Of a stretch of 64,000 nt of DNA, positions 16,779 through 26,737 are shown piece by piece. Position numbers and translations under genes: made by a program. This DNA is from Prochlorococcus sp. AG-402-K04. GTDB taxonomy: Bacteria > Cyanobacteriota > Cyanobacteriia > PCC-6307 > Cyanobiaceae. The notes under the pieces were generated by a model. The model was given only the letters and a program-made list of their open reading frames with translations. It ran no database searches and was not told where the DNA came from. Position 1 is the stretch's first letter. Each line of letters opens with the position of its first letter. The stretch spans positions 124,001 through 188,000 of the forward strand of contig QCID01000001.1 in assembly GCA_003216895.1 (NCBI GenBank). Reading direction: 5' to 3'.

Positions 16779-17075
16779 ATGATTCTAACGCTTCTCTTTA
16801 CAACATTTGTCACTGTATTTCTAGCTGAAATGGGAGACAAAACTCAATTAACAACTATAACTTTAAGTAGTACAACTAATAAGCCTGTAGCAGTATTTAT
16901 TGGCTCGTCAATAGCTCTTATACTAGCAACTCTTTTAGGTGCACTAGCAGGAGGTTCAATTGCTAATCTAATTCCTGAATTCTTACTCAAACTACTTTCC
17001 GGAATAGTATTCTTAATTATAGGTATTAATCTTTTAGCACAAAGCAAAAAAGAGGCTAATGATTATGAAAACTAG
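16779..17075 (+). CDS. UPF0016/Gdt1-family cation transporter, second half-protein
   Basis: A 98-residue membrane protein with the second repeat signature AEMGDKTQLTTI near residue 16 and three helices, ending in a short charged tail. Together with the upstream gene it rebuilds the six-helix fold of Gdt1 proteins. The acidic ExGD residues of both halves would line the ion path. Separate start and stop codons, with no frame continuity, show a true two-gene arrangement and not a sequencing error. Confidence 0.85.
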   Translation: MILTLLFTTFVTVFLAEMGDKTQLTTITLSSTTNKPVAVFIGSSIALILATLLGALAGGSIANLIPEFLLKLLSGIVFLIIGINLLAQSKKEANDYEN

Positions 17076-17154
17076 TAAACCATATCAATTAATTTAGTCT
17101 TTTTACTATAAAGACATAAATCATCTTTAACCTATTTAATTTTTCACATTAATT

Positions 17155-19446
17155 ATGACATCAGTTCTAAAAATACTTGAAAGTCTCGATAAGGAGGATG
17201 GATTAGAACTTTCTCAATTAGAAAAATCACTAAAACTTACAAAAAAAATTGATAGAGAAAAATTATATATTGCTATTACAGCCCTAACAAAACTAGGTAT
17301 TATTGAAAATACTAATCATGAGAAACTGGCTATAAATAATAGTACTGATTTTATACAAGGTAGGGTGCGATGCAGTAGCAAAGGCTATTGCTTTGTAGTT
17401 AGAGAAGATCAAGGTGAAGATATTTACATTAGAGAAGCTAATCTAAATAATGCTTGGCATGGTGATTCTGTAATTGTATTAATAACAAAGGAAGGAGTAA
17501 AAAGAAGAGCACCAGAAGGATCAATACAATGCGTATTGAATAGATATAATGATAATTTGCTTGCAAAGGTTGAACATGACAAATTATCTAACGAATTGAG
17601 AGCCTACCCTTTAGATGACAGAATACCAGTAACAATTGAACTTGAAAGTAATGATTTTGATATAAAAAAACTTAGCAATAAAGATCTAATCTATGAAATC
17701 AAAATTAATAGATATCCAATTGCTCAATTTAAAGCAAAAGGATCAATAATTAGAGAATTCTCTATAAATGCTGGAGAAGAAGGCGATATAGAGTTATTAC
17801 TTTCTAAGAATAATATTACAAAAGATTTTATTGCACCTAAAGTTTCTCCAAAGAAAATAACATTAAAAAGCAGAAAGAACTTAACTTCTCAGCCATCTTT
17901 ATTATTTGAAAGTTGGGAATCTAAAAACTCACCATCCCTACCTGCATTATTTGCTGAACCATATGAAGGAGGAAATAGAATATGGGTTCATTCACAAACT
18001 ATTTCAGAAAGAATTAATTTAGGTAGTAAGTTAGATAATTATCTTAGAGATAAAGGTGAAGTCATTTGTTTGGGAAACAGCTGGTTGGATTTCCTGAATG
18101 AATCGCTCAAATCAGCATCTCAATTCAAAATTAACGAAGAATCTGAAGCAATTTCACTTATAATAGATATCAATAGCGAAGGCATTATAACAAATTGGAA
18201 ATTCTCACTTACCATTATTAAACCAGTAAAACTTATTACCCCCAAGCACCTTAAAGCTATTAACAATCGAAAAGCTACATCGAAGTCAATTCCAATTGCT
18301 CTTAAAGGTGTTAAAGAAAATCTAGAAGTAATTTATACTATTATTCATTCAGCAAAACTTATCAATAGCAGTAATAATGTATCTATCAAACTAGATGAAA
18401 ACATACCTAATTTAGAAAGATTAAGCGAATTACAAAAAACATTTCCAGGTAGAGATTTTCATGGATGGTCAAAAACCTACGATAATAACGACTCTCAGTC
18501 AATATTAGATGTATATATTAGACTTTCCAATAATATCCTTGCTAAACATTTAGTTGGCTATAGATTACCCTTCATTTATAAGGAATACGAAGAAATTGAG
18601 CAAACATCAATTAATGAATTAAGTAAGTCTGCATTATCATTAGATAAAAAGTTAATAGTTAATGTAGATGGTAGTGTGACAACAACTGAATTAATTAAGT
18701 CATTTGAATCAAGTACTGAAAAGAAAATTCTTCATAAACTAATTAAGCACATAATTCCAGGAATCCATTTAAAACTTTTTAAAATCAATACTAATGAGGA
18801 ATATGAGCATTATATTAACAATATATCCTCAAATAATATAGAAGCTCCTTGGTGTTGTCCATCATTTAACTACTGGAATGTTTTTAATCAGATTATTATA
18901 ACTTTACTTTTAAATGAAGGTAAAAATAAATCTACAAGCCGAAGTAAAGACTCTATAGATCTAGGAGAAAAAAATAGTTGGAATAATATTAAATGGGAAA
19001 TTTTTCCATCTAAGATAATGGATAGTATAGATAATCATGCAAATTTAAGATTAGTTCAAAATCTAAATGATATAAGAAAAAAATCTAAATCTTTTAGAAA
19101 TAATATTATATCAATTGCACAAGGTAGAGAAGCACAAAAAATAATAGGAAAAGAAGTTTCAGCTATCATAACTGGCGTACAAAGTTATGGTTTTTTTGCT
19201 GAGATTGATGATTTAACAGCCGAAGGATTGGTCCATGTAAGCACATTGGGCGACGATTGGTATGAATATAGATCTAGACAAAATCTTTTAGTTGGTAGAA
19301 AGAATAAAAAAACTTATCAACTAGCACAAAAAGTTAATGTCAGGGTTTTAAAGGTTGATATCTTAAAAAATCAAATTGACTTAGAACTAGTCAAAGATAC
19401 TGACACAGAAACAACAAGTAGTATTGATATTGAAACTGATAATTAA
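17155..19446 (+). CDS. RNase II/R-family (RNB) protein without the catalytic residues, Zam-like
   Basis: A 763-residue protein with the RNase II/R layout: N-terminal helical region, OB-fold (about 65-130, GRVRCSSKGYCFVVRED), RNB domain, and C-terminal S1 domain (about 665-745, GVQSYGFFAEIDD). The RNB signature normally reads D-x5-D-x-DDA; here the equivalent stretch (about residues 251-266) is FESWESKNSPSLPALF, with none of the four aspartates. The SPIRRYADL motif is also altered, to CPSFNYWNVF. Exonuclease activity is therefore unlikely and an RNA-binding role is inferred. Cyanobacterial zam (acetazolamide resistance) proteins are the probable relatives. The family call is firm; lack of activity is inferred. 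Confidence 0.85.
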   Translation: MTSVLKILESLDKEDGLELSQLEKSLKLTKKIDREKLYIAITALTKLGIIENTNHEKLAINNSTDFIQGRVRCSSKGYCFVVREDQGEDIYIREANLNNAWHGDSVIVLITKEGVKRRAPEGSIQCVLNRYNDNLLAKVEHDKLSNELRAYPLDDRIPVTIELESNDFDIKKLSNKDLIYEIKINRYPIAQFKAKGSIIREFSINAGEEGDIELLLSKNNITKDFIAPKVSPKKITLKSRKNLTSQPSLLFESWESKNSPSLPALFAEPYEGGNRIWVHSQTISERINLGSKLDNYLRDKGEVICLGNSWLDFLNESLKSASQFKINEESEAISLIIDINSEGIITNWKFSLTIIKPVKLITPKHLKAINNRKATSKSIPIALKGVKENLEVIYTIIHSAKLINSSNNVSIKLDENIPNLERLSELQKTFPGRDFHGWSKTYDNNDSQSILDVYIRLSNNILAKHLVGYRLPFIYKEYEEIEQTSINELSKSALSLDKKLIVNVDGSVTTTELIKSFESSTEKKILHKLIKHIIPGIHLKLFKINTNEEYEHYINNISSNNIEAPWCCPSFNYWNVFNQIIITLLLNEGKNKSTSRSKDSIDLGEKNSWNNIKWEIFPSKIMDSIDNHANLRLVQNLNDIRKKSKSFRNNIISIAQGREAQKIIGKEVSAIITGVQSYGFFAEIDDLTAEGLVHVSTLGDDWYEYRSRQNLLVGRKNKKTYQLAQKVNVRVLKVDILKNQIDLELVKDTDTETTSSIDIETDN

Positions 19447-19452
19447 AAAATA

Positions 19453-20061
19453 ATGAAAAGTATAGTATTAGCAATAACGGGTGCTTCGGCAATGCAAATA
19501 GGGGAGCGTTCAATACAGGTATTATTAGAAAATAACCTAACTGTTGATTTAATACTTAGCAAAGGTGCCTATGAAGTAGCCAAAAGTGAGCGTGGTATAA
19601 ATATTCCTGTTGAACCAAACGCACAATGTGACTTTTGGAGAAAAAAGCTTGATGTTAAATTTGGAAAATTGAAATGTTATAGATGGAATGATCATTCAGC
19701 TTCCATTGCGAGCGGCAGTCATAAAACAAAGGGTATGGTTATTGTTCCTTGTTCAATGGGAACTTTGGGAAGAATAGCCTCGGGTTTTTCATTAGATTTA
19801 ATAGAAAGATGTGCTGATGTTCACTTAAAGGAGAATAGGCCATTAATAATTTCTCCAAGAGAATCACCATTAAATTTAATTCATATTGAAAACATAAAAC
19901 GTATAGCAACTGCCGGAGCATTAATTGTTCCTCCTATACCAGCATGGTATACAAACCCACAAACAATTGATGACTTAATAGACTTTATTGTAGTTAGATT
20001 ATTTGATTCACTTAAAGAGGATTTAAATTATATAAAAAGATGGGACGGTCCAATCAAATGA
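19453..20061 (+). CDS. ubiX: Flavin prenyltransferase UbiX
   Basis: Makes prenylated FMN, the cofactor of UbiD-type decarboxylases, here presumably for plastoquinone or related ring chemistry. The 202-residue Rossmann-like protein has the N-terminal AITGASAMQIG flavin loop, the central VPCSMGTLGRIASG motif and the RPLIISPRESPL and PAWYTNP segments that define the family. It follows the RNB-like gene by six bases, and its stop overlaps the next start (ATGA). Confidence 0.95.
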   Translation: MKSIVLAITGASAMQIGERSIQVLLENNLTVDLILSKGAYEVAKSERGINIPVEPNAQCDFWRKKLDVKFGKLKCYRWNDHSASIASGSHKTKGMVIVPCSMGTLGRIASGFSLDLIERCADVHLKENRPLIISPRESPLNLIHIENIKRIATAGALIVPPIPAWYTNPQTIDDLIDFIVVRLFDSLKEDLNYIKRWDGPIK

Positions 20062-20603
20062 GATCTAAATATTTAATAAAAGCCATTCCATTTATAACTT
20101 CATTTTTATTAATAACCTTACTAACCATTAGTAATCAGAAAGAAAACACAAAATTGAGAATACTTGTTTGGAATACTCCATCATTTTCATTAGGTACATA
20201 TCTAGCAATATCAGCTGGAACAGGTTTTATACTTTCTTACTATATAACAACTTATCTTTCAAAATCATACCAAATAAAGGCAAGTAACTCATTTAAATAC
20301 AGTGAGAAAAGGGAATATGCTGAAAGATACGAAGACAGCAATAAGGAAACTAATGTATCTTATGATAATACTTTAATAGAGAGAGATATGAAAGATCCAC
20401 CACCTACAATTAATGCTAGTTTTAGAGTAATAGGAAGAACAGAAAGAGCTAATACTAATTTTATAAATAATAATAATAATACGTATGATGATTCAATGGA
20501 ATTAGAAGATCAATACGATGTACAGTCTGACAATAAACAAACTATCAATCAATCAATGCATAGTTCCACTGATTGGAATGATGAATCTTATTCAAGTTGG
20601 TAA
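20058..20603 (+). CDS. Hypothetical two-helix membrane protein
   Basis: A 181-residue protein when started at the ATG that overlaps the ubiX stop (ATGA); an upstream in-frame ATG at 20040 would add six residues. Two N-terminal transmembrane helices (about residues 8-22 and 40-62) resemble the LapA-type arrangement. They are followed by a long charged, Asn/Ser-rich tail that is probably disordered and cytoplasmic. Function unknown. Confidence 0.6.
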   Translation: MRSKYLIKAIPFITSFLLITLLTISNQKENTKLRILVWNTPSFSLGTYLAISAGTGFILSYYITTYLSKSYQIKASNSFKYSEKREYAERYEDSNKETNVSYDNTLIERDMKDPPPTINASFRVIGRTERANTNFINNNNNTYDDSMELEDQYDVQSDNKQTINQSMHSSTDWNDESYSSW

Positions 20604-20676
20604 TCAGAAAATTTAAACAATATTTTTAATTAAAAATATCTCACCAAGAATCTTAATGATTTGCTAAAGTATTTTT

Positions 20677-21228
20677 ATGGAAAATCAAAACGCCACAAAC
20701 AAGATAGATTCTACAAATGAGGTATCTAAGATAGAATCTGATTCTATTAACAAGCCACAACCTCCCCTAGCCGAAAAAAAAGATTTAAATATAGTAGAAA
20801 AAACTAAGAATAACTCAGATAAAAAAGTAGATATACAACCTATCCCTAAAAAGCCTGCAAAACCGCCTAAGTTAGAAGATAAACCTTTTGAAGAGTTTGT
20901 AAGCAACCATTTAATTCCGGGACTTAAGTTATCTATCGAAGAGAAAGGAACATCAGTTAGTGAAATCAAATTAATAGAAGGGGAAAGACCGGTCGTAGGC
21001 GGAAAATGTTGGATGATATTTTGTGAAATGTCAGAACAAAGAAAATTTTGGCTTTGTTTTAATAAAGATATAATAACTTCAGATAAAACTATTTTATTGG
21101 CAGAATCAGATTCGGAACCAAGTATTGTTGAATCTTTTCTAATTGATGAAAAAAAGACTACATTACCATTACTAATATCGAGAGTACTTCAAAGATTAAA
21201 TGGTCAGAAATGGATAGGTGTGAATTAA
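20677..21228 (+). CDS. DUF2996 family protein
   Basis: A 183-residue protein. The first ~70 residues are Lys/Asp/Pro-rich and probably disordered. The C-terminal domain carries the cyanobacterial DUF2996 features: FVSNHLIPGLKLSIEEKG, GERPVVGGKCWMIFCEM and FWLCFNKDI. Plastid homologues exist, and plant members are associated with photosystem assembly; the role here is unproven. No membrane segment. Confidence 0.8.
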   Translation: MENQNATNKIDSTNEVSKIESDSINKPQPPLAEKKDLNIVEKTKNNSDKKVDIQPIPKKPAKPPKLEDKPFEEFVSNHLIPGLKLSIEEKGTSVSEIKLIEGERPVVGGKCWMIFCEMSEQRKFWLCFNKDIITSDKTILLAESDSEPSIVESFLIDEKKTTLPLLISRVLQRLNGQKWIGVN

Positions 21229-21362
21229 CTCGATTTATTGTCTAAATAATTGTAAATCTTTTTTATGATATTATTTATTAAATAATAACAATAAATCTAT
21301 CTTCTTAATATTCAAATACGCAGTTCAGCCAATCAAATGCCATAATAGAAAAAAAAAAAAAA

Positions 21363-22808
21363 TTGACTAACTCGTTGCTAACTAAACACAATGAAAATTT
21401 GCTATTTCATACTTTTGATGTCACTTTAAAGCCACATATTGAAGATTTATTATCACTAGGTAAATCTGCTGGAGCAGACCTTATAGAAGTGTTTCTTGAA
21501 AAGTCAGATAATATCTCATTACTAGCTGAGCAAGATGATATTTCAAATGTAAGTCCATCATTTGGAATAGGAGCAGGTATAAGGGTGTTTCTTGGCAAAA
21601 GAGACGGTTTTGTAAGCACAAACGACTTGTCAAAAGCTGGCCTACTTTTTGCTCTAAATCAAGCTTTAGGAATGTTGGGACTAGATATTGGTTCACAAAA
21701 TAGTGAGACATTTGATGGTTTAACTGATTTGAAAGATTTTGGTATGAATAAATTTAATTGGCTAGATAATTCTCCAGATTTAGAAGAATCAACCCTCAAA
21801 CTTCTCACAGCAACAAAATCTCTTGCTAATAAAAATAAAAATTTACAAGTGAGAAAAGCGAGTTATTCAAGGAATTGGCAGGAAGTTCTTGTGGCTGCTT
21901 CTGATGGGGTATTTGCAAGAGACATTCGTCTCCATCAAACAGTTGGTATAAACGTCATTGCTCAACAAGATAAAAACAGATCGACTTCTTCTAGAAGATA
22001 TGGGAGTTCAGGCAACCCAAATGATTTAAGAAATTGGGACATCGAGAAAAGTGCATTTGATTTAAATGAAAGTGCACAAAAAATGCTAAATGCAGGATAT
22101 GTTGAAGCAGGTCAAATGCCTGTTGTGCTTGCAAATAAATTTGGTGGAGTAATATTTCATGAAGCATGTGGTCATCTTCTTGAAACGACTCAATTAGAAA
22201 GAGGAACATCGCCTTTTCATAACTCAATCAACAAACAAATAGCTCATAGTTGTGTAAGTGCAGTTGATGAAGGTTTTTCTAATCATGCTTTTGGGTCACT
22301 ATCTATGGATGACGAAGGGATGGAACCTCAAAATACTTTATTAATCGAAAATGGTATTTTAAAAAAATTCCTTTCAGATAGAGCAGGCTCTTTAAGGACA
22401 GGTCATCCAAGAACAGGTAGTGGCAGAAGGCAAAATTTCTCATTTGCTGCAGCAAGTCGTATGAGAAATACCTACATTAAACAAGGAAATTTCACCCCTG
22501 AAGAATTAATAAAGAGTGTTGATAATGGTCTTTATTGTAAGTCTATGGGCGGAGGCAGTGTAGGTCCAACAGGTCAATTTAACTTCTCAGTAGAGGAGGG
22601 TTATTTAATAAAGAATGGTAAACTCTCTAAACCTGTGAAGGGTGCAACATTAATTGGAGAAGCAAAAGAAATACTACCAAGAATATCTATGTGTGCTAAC
22701 GATCTAGATCTTGCAGCTGGTTTTTGTGGCTCTGTAAGTGGAAGTGTAAATGTCACTGTTGGGCAACCTCATATAAAAGTTGATTCAATAACTGTAGGAG
22801 GTAGATAA
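21363..22808 (+). CDS. tldD: TldD-family metalloprotease subunit
   Basis: With TldE it forms a metallopeptidase that degrades unfolded peptides and can mature some small ribosomal peptides. The 481-residue protein has the zinc motif HEACGH (about residues 266-271), with the third ligand expected in the downstream C-rich region. It also has the typical C-terminal GxVSGSVNVTVG segment. Translation begins at TTG right after a run of A. The partner starts two bases after its stop, so both should be made in equal amounts. Confidence 0.92.
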   Translation: MTNSLLTKHNENLLFHTFDVTLKPHIEDLLSLGKSAGADLIEVFLEKSDNISLLAEQDDISNVSPSFGIGAGIRVFLGKRDGFVSTNDLSKAGLLFALNQALGMLGLDIGSQNSETFDGLTDLKDFGMNKFNWLDNSPDLEESTLKLLTATKSLANKNKNLQVRKASYSRNWQEVLVAASDGVFARDIRLHQTVGINVIAQQDKNRSTSSRRYGSSGNPNDLRNWDIEKSAFDLNESAQKMLNAGYVEAGQMPVVLANKFGGVIFHEACGHLLETTQLERGTSPFHNSINKQIAHSCVSAVDEGFSNHAFGSLSMDDEGMEPQNTLLIENGILKKFLSDRAGSLRTGHPRTGSGRRQNFSFAAASRMRNTYIKQGNFTPEELIKSVDNGLYCKSMGGGSVGPTGQFNFSVEEGYLIKNGKLSKPVKGATLIGEAKEILPRISMCANDLDLAAGFCGSVSGSVNVTVGQPHIKVDSITVGGR

Positions 22809-22810
22809 TA

Positions 22811-24196
22811 ATGGCTAATTCAATTTATAATCAAAAAAATGTATTAAATACAGAAATATTAAGTAATCTATTAATAAAATATAGTAAAGAGTCTGAAATC
22901 AGAAAATGGGATATGGGAGCTTCATCAAGTAAGGATATATCAGTTCAAGTTCAACAAGGTAATGCTAAGCAGCTAAAAGGTTCTCAAAGGAATTCAATGA
23001 CCTTAAGAGTATGGAATTCCAATAATCAGGTTGGTATTACTAGTACTTCTGACTTAACGAGTGAAGGTATCAAGAAAGCCATGAGAGGAGCTATTGACGC
23101 TAGCCTTTTTGGTAATAAAAAAGAATCACCAGAGTTTTCACCATTAGCCAAAGCAGAATTAAAGGAAATTAAATCAACAATTTCTAATACACATTCAATT
23201 GATCAATTACTTAGCATTTTAAAAAAAGCTGAGAAACAATTAATTGATACTCATCAGTCAATTGACTCAGTTCCTTACAATGGATTAAACGAGAGTTATA
23301 TGGAACGAATATATATAAATAGTGATGGAGCTAATAGACATATGAAATTGTCACAATCATCTATATATTTGTATGCAAAGGCCGAGGAGAAAAATAAAAA
23401 ACCCAGAAGTGCAGGAGGTATAAGAATAAATGCTAATTTAGAAAAACTTGATATAGAATCTTGTATAACTGAAACATCTGAAAAGTTAATTAGTCATTTA
23501 AATTATAAATCAATAGAAACAAATAAATATTTAATATGTTTTACTCCTGAGGCTTTTCTTCAATTAATAAGTGCATTTAGTTCTATGTTTAATGCACGCT
23601 CAATTATTGATGGCGTTAGTTTAATGAATGAAGATTCAATAGGTAAGCAAATTTCAGTTCCTAATTTAAATATAAGCGATGAAGGTCTTCATCCAGAAAA
23701 TGTAGGTGCGTTTAGTTTTGATGGGGAAGGAACTCCTACACAAAATATTAAGTTGGTTAAAAAAGGAATTTTAAGTAATTTACTTCATTCAGAAGCAACT
23801 GCCAGAAAATTTGGGGTCGAGCCTACTGGCCATGCTGGACTAGGAGCTAAGGTATCTGTCTCCCCAGATTGGCTGGTTGTAAGCAATAGTGAATCTGAAC
23901 TAGATAAAGATGAAAGTCTAAGTATTAAAAATACACTTAAAGAATATATTTTAATAGATGAACTATCCGCCATACATTCTGGAGTTAAGGCTAGCCAAGG
24001 TTCGTTCTCCTTACCCTTTGATGGTTGGATTGTTAAAGATGGTAAGAAGACATCAATTGAAGCTGCAACCGTTGCAGGAGATATTTTAAAAGTGTTAAAT
24101 AGTATTGTAAAAATTGAAAAAGAACAAATAGTTACACATCAAGGAATAAGTCCATATATTTGGGTCGACAACATGTCAATAACTGGTGAAGCGTGA
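22811..24196 (+). CDS. tldE: TldE/PmbA-family protein
   Basis: The non-metal partner of TldD, 461 residues. It shares the fold but lacks an HEXXH motif, as the family does. Visible features include the [16 protein letters not shown] strand near residue 45, [20 protein letters not shown] mid-protein and the [12 protein letters not shown] segment. It ends by overlapping the GTG start of fmt (GTGA), so tldD, tldE and fmt form one unit. Confidence 0.9.
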   Translation: MANSIYNQKNVLNTEILSNLLIKYSKESEIRKWDMGASSSKDISVQVQQGNAKQLKGSQRNSMTLRVWNSNNQVGITSTSDLTSEGIKKAMRGAIDASLFGNKKESPEFSPLAKAELKEIKSTISNTHSIDQLLSILKKAEKQLIDTHQSIDSVPYNGLNESYMERIYINSDGANRHMKLSQSSIYLYAKAEEKNKKPRSAGGIRINANLEKLDIESCITETSEKLISHLNYKSIETNKYLICFTPEAFLQLISAFSSMFNARSIIDGVSLMNEDSIGKQISVPNLNISDEGLHPENVGAFSFDGEGTPTQNIKLVKKGILSNLLHSEATARKFGVEPTGHAGLGAKVSVSPDWLVVSNSESELDKDESLSIKNTLKEYILIDELSAIHSGVKASQGSFSLPFDGWIVKDGKKTSIEAATVAGDILKVLNSIVKIEKEQIVTHQGISPYIWVDNMSITGEA

Positions 24197-25203
24197 AGAT
24201 AGTTTTTTGGGGAACGCCTAAATATGCAGCAGAAAATCTAACGACTTTAGTTAATGCGGGACATGAAGTAATTGCTGTAGTTACACAACCAGATAGAAAG
24301 AGAGGTCGAGGAAAAACTTTGTCTCCTTCGCCAGTGAAACAAGCTGCTATAGATTTTGGTATACCTGTTTTAGCTACTCAATCAATAAGAAAAGATCAAA
24401 TCACAAAGGACATCTTGATAAGCTTAAATGCTGATGTTTATGTTGTCGTAGCTTTTGGACAAATTCTTCCAAAAGAAATATTAGATCAACCACAACTTGG
24501 ATGCTGGAATAGTCATGCTTCTCTACTACCTGCCTGGAGAGGAGCAGCTCCGATACAATGGAGTTTAATTAATGATGATACAAAGACCGGTATTTGTATT
24601 ATGTCAATGGAAGAAGGCCTGGATACTGGACCTGTTATTGAACAGGAGACAACACTTATCAATGAATCAGATAACCTAGAGATATTGACTAAAAGACTAT
24701 CGAATATATCATCAAAACTATTAGTTAAAACATTAGAAAGAATTAGGAAAACTAAAAATTTAAGTAAATCATCTAGATTAGAAAGATTAAATGCAATTGA
24801 TCAATCAAAGTTGCCTGGTAACCCGAGTTATGCAAGACAGTTAAAGAAAGCAGACTATTTAATTGATTGGAATCAAAAGGCTAAAAAAATAATTAAAACA
24901 ATAAAGGGATTATATCCTAATGCATATACAATTTATAAAGGTAAAAGAATAAAAATTCTAGAGGCTACTACATCAACAAATAAGTTAAATATATCAGATC
25001 TTCAGCAATCAATAATAGATTCAGCAGATCATGGAAAACCTGGGGAAATAATTATGGTTAATAAAATTAATGGCTTACAGATAATGACTGAAGATATACC
25101 AATTCAGATCATATTTGCACAACTAGAAGGTAAAAAGGCTACAGATGGTTATACCATATCTTTACAATCTAAACTTACAAAAAAGGATATATTTACAAAC
25201 TAA
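24193..25203 (+). CDS. fmt: Methionyl-tRNA formyltransferase
   Basis: Formylates initiator Met-tRNA using 10-formyl-tetrahydrofolate. The 336-residue protein has the N-terminal [12 protein letters not shown], the folate-binding and catalytic segment [14 protein letters not shown] (about residues 109-122) and the GxDTGP motif ([10 protein letters not shown]). A C-terminal OB-like domain binds tRNA. The GTG start overlaps the tldE stop. Its 3' end overlaps the convergent TerC gene by four bases. Confidence 0.96.
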   Translation: MKIVFWGTPKYAAENLTTLVNAGHEVIAVVTQPDRKRGRGKTLSPSPVKQAAIDFGIPVLATQSIRKDQITKDILISLNADVYVVVAFGQILPKEILDQPQLGCWNSHASLLPAWRGAAPIQWSLINDDTKTGICIMSMEEGLDTGPVIEQETTLINESDNLEILTKRLSNISSKLLVKTLERIRKTKNLSKSSRLERLNAIDQSKLPGNPSYARQLKKADYLIDWNQKAKKIIKTIKGLYPNAYTIYKGKRIKILEATTSTNKLNISDLQQSIIDSADHGKPGEIIMVNKINGLQIMTEDIPIQIIFAQLEGKKATDGYTISLQSKLTKKDIFTN

Positions 25204-25922
25204 TTATTGTCTAAAGTAGTTTTTTTACTTGAGAAACCCCAAAGAAAAAGAACCAACATAGTTAAGAAGAATAAATATTCTGGTATAATTAATTTATATA
25301 ATATTAATTGAATAATCAACTTAATTCCTATAATACCTACAGCAATATAACCTGCTTTTTCTAGATTAATATAAATCTCTAACCATTTTATAAATAAGCC
25401 AGATGTGAATCTTAATGCAATTACACCAATAATTGCTCCTGTAATAACCAAAAGGAATTGATCACTTATTGCTACCGCTGCTGTAATGCTGTCTATTGAA
25501 AACGCTATGTCAGTAACTGACAATATTAGAATTACTTTAACTAATGAATTTTCACGTTTATTATCTTTAAATTCATTATTGTCATTAGAGAGATTATTAT
25601 TAAGATCAATAAACTTTGATAGTGAGAGAGATATTAAATAAATACCACCAATTAATTTTACAGGCCAAAAATTTAGAATAAATTGAGCAGTTAGAATAAC
25701 AAGAATTCTAAATATTAATGCTATAAATATACCTATATTAAGTGCTTTCTTTTGAAGATCTATATTATTAAGATTCTTGGTTATTGATGCTAGTGCTACA
25801 GCATTATCAGCAGACAATACAAGTTCTAAAGATACAATGATCGGCAAGAGAGGTGCTAATTCAACCCATCTATCGATACCATCAAGTAACGGAGTTAAAG
25901 ATCTGAGAGATGCTGAATCCAT
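25200..25922 (-). CDS. TerC-family metal-homeostasis membrane protein
   Basis: A 240-residue protein with seven or so transmembrane helices and the TerC signatures [12 protein letters not shown] (about residues 33-44) and [12 protein letters not shown] (about 135-146). Their acidic residues line the proposed metal path. Bacterial relatives (Alx, MeeY) export manganese; the plant homologue inserts thylakoid proteins. Either role would suit a cyanobacterium, and the window also has a Gdt1-type pair. Confidence 0.88.
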   Translation of the reverse strand: MDSASLRSLTPLLDGIDRWVELAPLLPIIVSLELVLSADNAVALASITKNLNNIDLQKKALNIGIFIALIFRILVILTAQFILNFWPVKLIGGIYLISLSLSKFIDLNNNLSNDNNEFKDNKRENSLVKVILILSVTDIAFSIDSITAAVAISDQFLLVITGAIIGVIALRFTSGLFIKWLEIYINLEKAGYIAVGIIGIKLIIQLILYKLIIPEYLFFLTMLVLFLWGFSSKKTTLDNN

Positions 25923-26008
25923 TAAATTACGAAAAAAGAGCTATTTACTTTGTCTGTTTGGTATATGTTAACTCTAATAATTCTAATCAGCGCTAATTCA
26001 GAAGTGTC

Positions 26009-26677
26009 ATGAGAATTGAATCTAAACTTTGCCATGTATCCGAGAATAAGGCTGTTGTTCAAGTAAATGGTTGGCTTAATGACAAAAATCTTGGAAGTGC
26101 ACTAGCGGAAGGCTCTACAGTCGAAGAAGCTGAAGATAAAGCCATATCAAGATTAAATGAAAGAATAAATATACCAACAAAAAAAAATGAAACTATAACC
26201 TCTTCTATCGAAGATCAATCTAAAACATCATCGACAGTCGAATTACCTAAAAGTAAAAAAATAGAAAATATTAATAACAATCACGAGCCAAGTGATTGGA
26301 GTAATGAATTAACTGCAATAGATTTAGAAATTCAACGATTAAAATGGTCTAGAGATGATGAAATAAAATTTCTACAACAATCATTAGGTTATAATAGTCG
26401 AAATAAAATAACTAATTACTCTGACATAATAAAGTATTTAAGTCTTTTAAAAAAGACGGATATGCAAGATTCATTTAAAAAAGTAAATAGAAATATTAAT
26501 ACTTTAATAGAGGAGTCTGATAGTATACTTGAGGATTTATCATGGGATAATATTAAGGGAAGAGAATTTTTACGAAAGGAATATAATGTTTCAACAAGGA
26601 AGGAACTTAATGAACAACAATTAATCTCATTTGTTGAAAAGCTTAAAGCTATTCGAAATCAATATCTAATTCAATAG
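26009..26677 (+). CDS. Hypothetical cyanobacterial protein (222 residues)
   Basis: The N-terminal ~55 residues form a compact alpha/beta unit (MRIESKLCHVSENKAVVQV, then GSALAEGSTVEEAEDKAISR) that looks like a conserved small domain with a dsRBD-like helix. A Lys/Ser/Thr linker and a helical C-terminal region with WSNELTAIDLEIQRLKW follow. Soluble. It precedes mfd on the same strand by 60 bases. Not recognised beyond being probably lineage-conserved. Confidence 0.65.
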   Translation: MRIESKLCHVSENKAVVQVNGWLNDKNLGSALAEGSTVEEAEDKAISRLNERINIPTKKNETITSSIEDQSKTSSTVELPKSKKIENINNNHEPSDWSNELTAIDLEIQRLKWSRDDEIKFLQQSLGYNSRNKITNYSDIIKYLSLLKKTDMQDSFKKVNRNINTLIEESDSILEDLSWDNIKGREFLRKEYNVSTRKELNEQQLISFVEKLKAIRNQYLIQ

Positions 26678-26737
26678 CCTTCTCAACAAGACGAGTAAAA
26701 TGTTAGGGTTATTAAAATAATCAAGTAAATAGGAATA

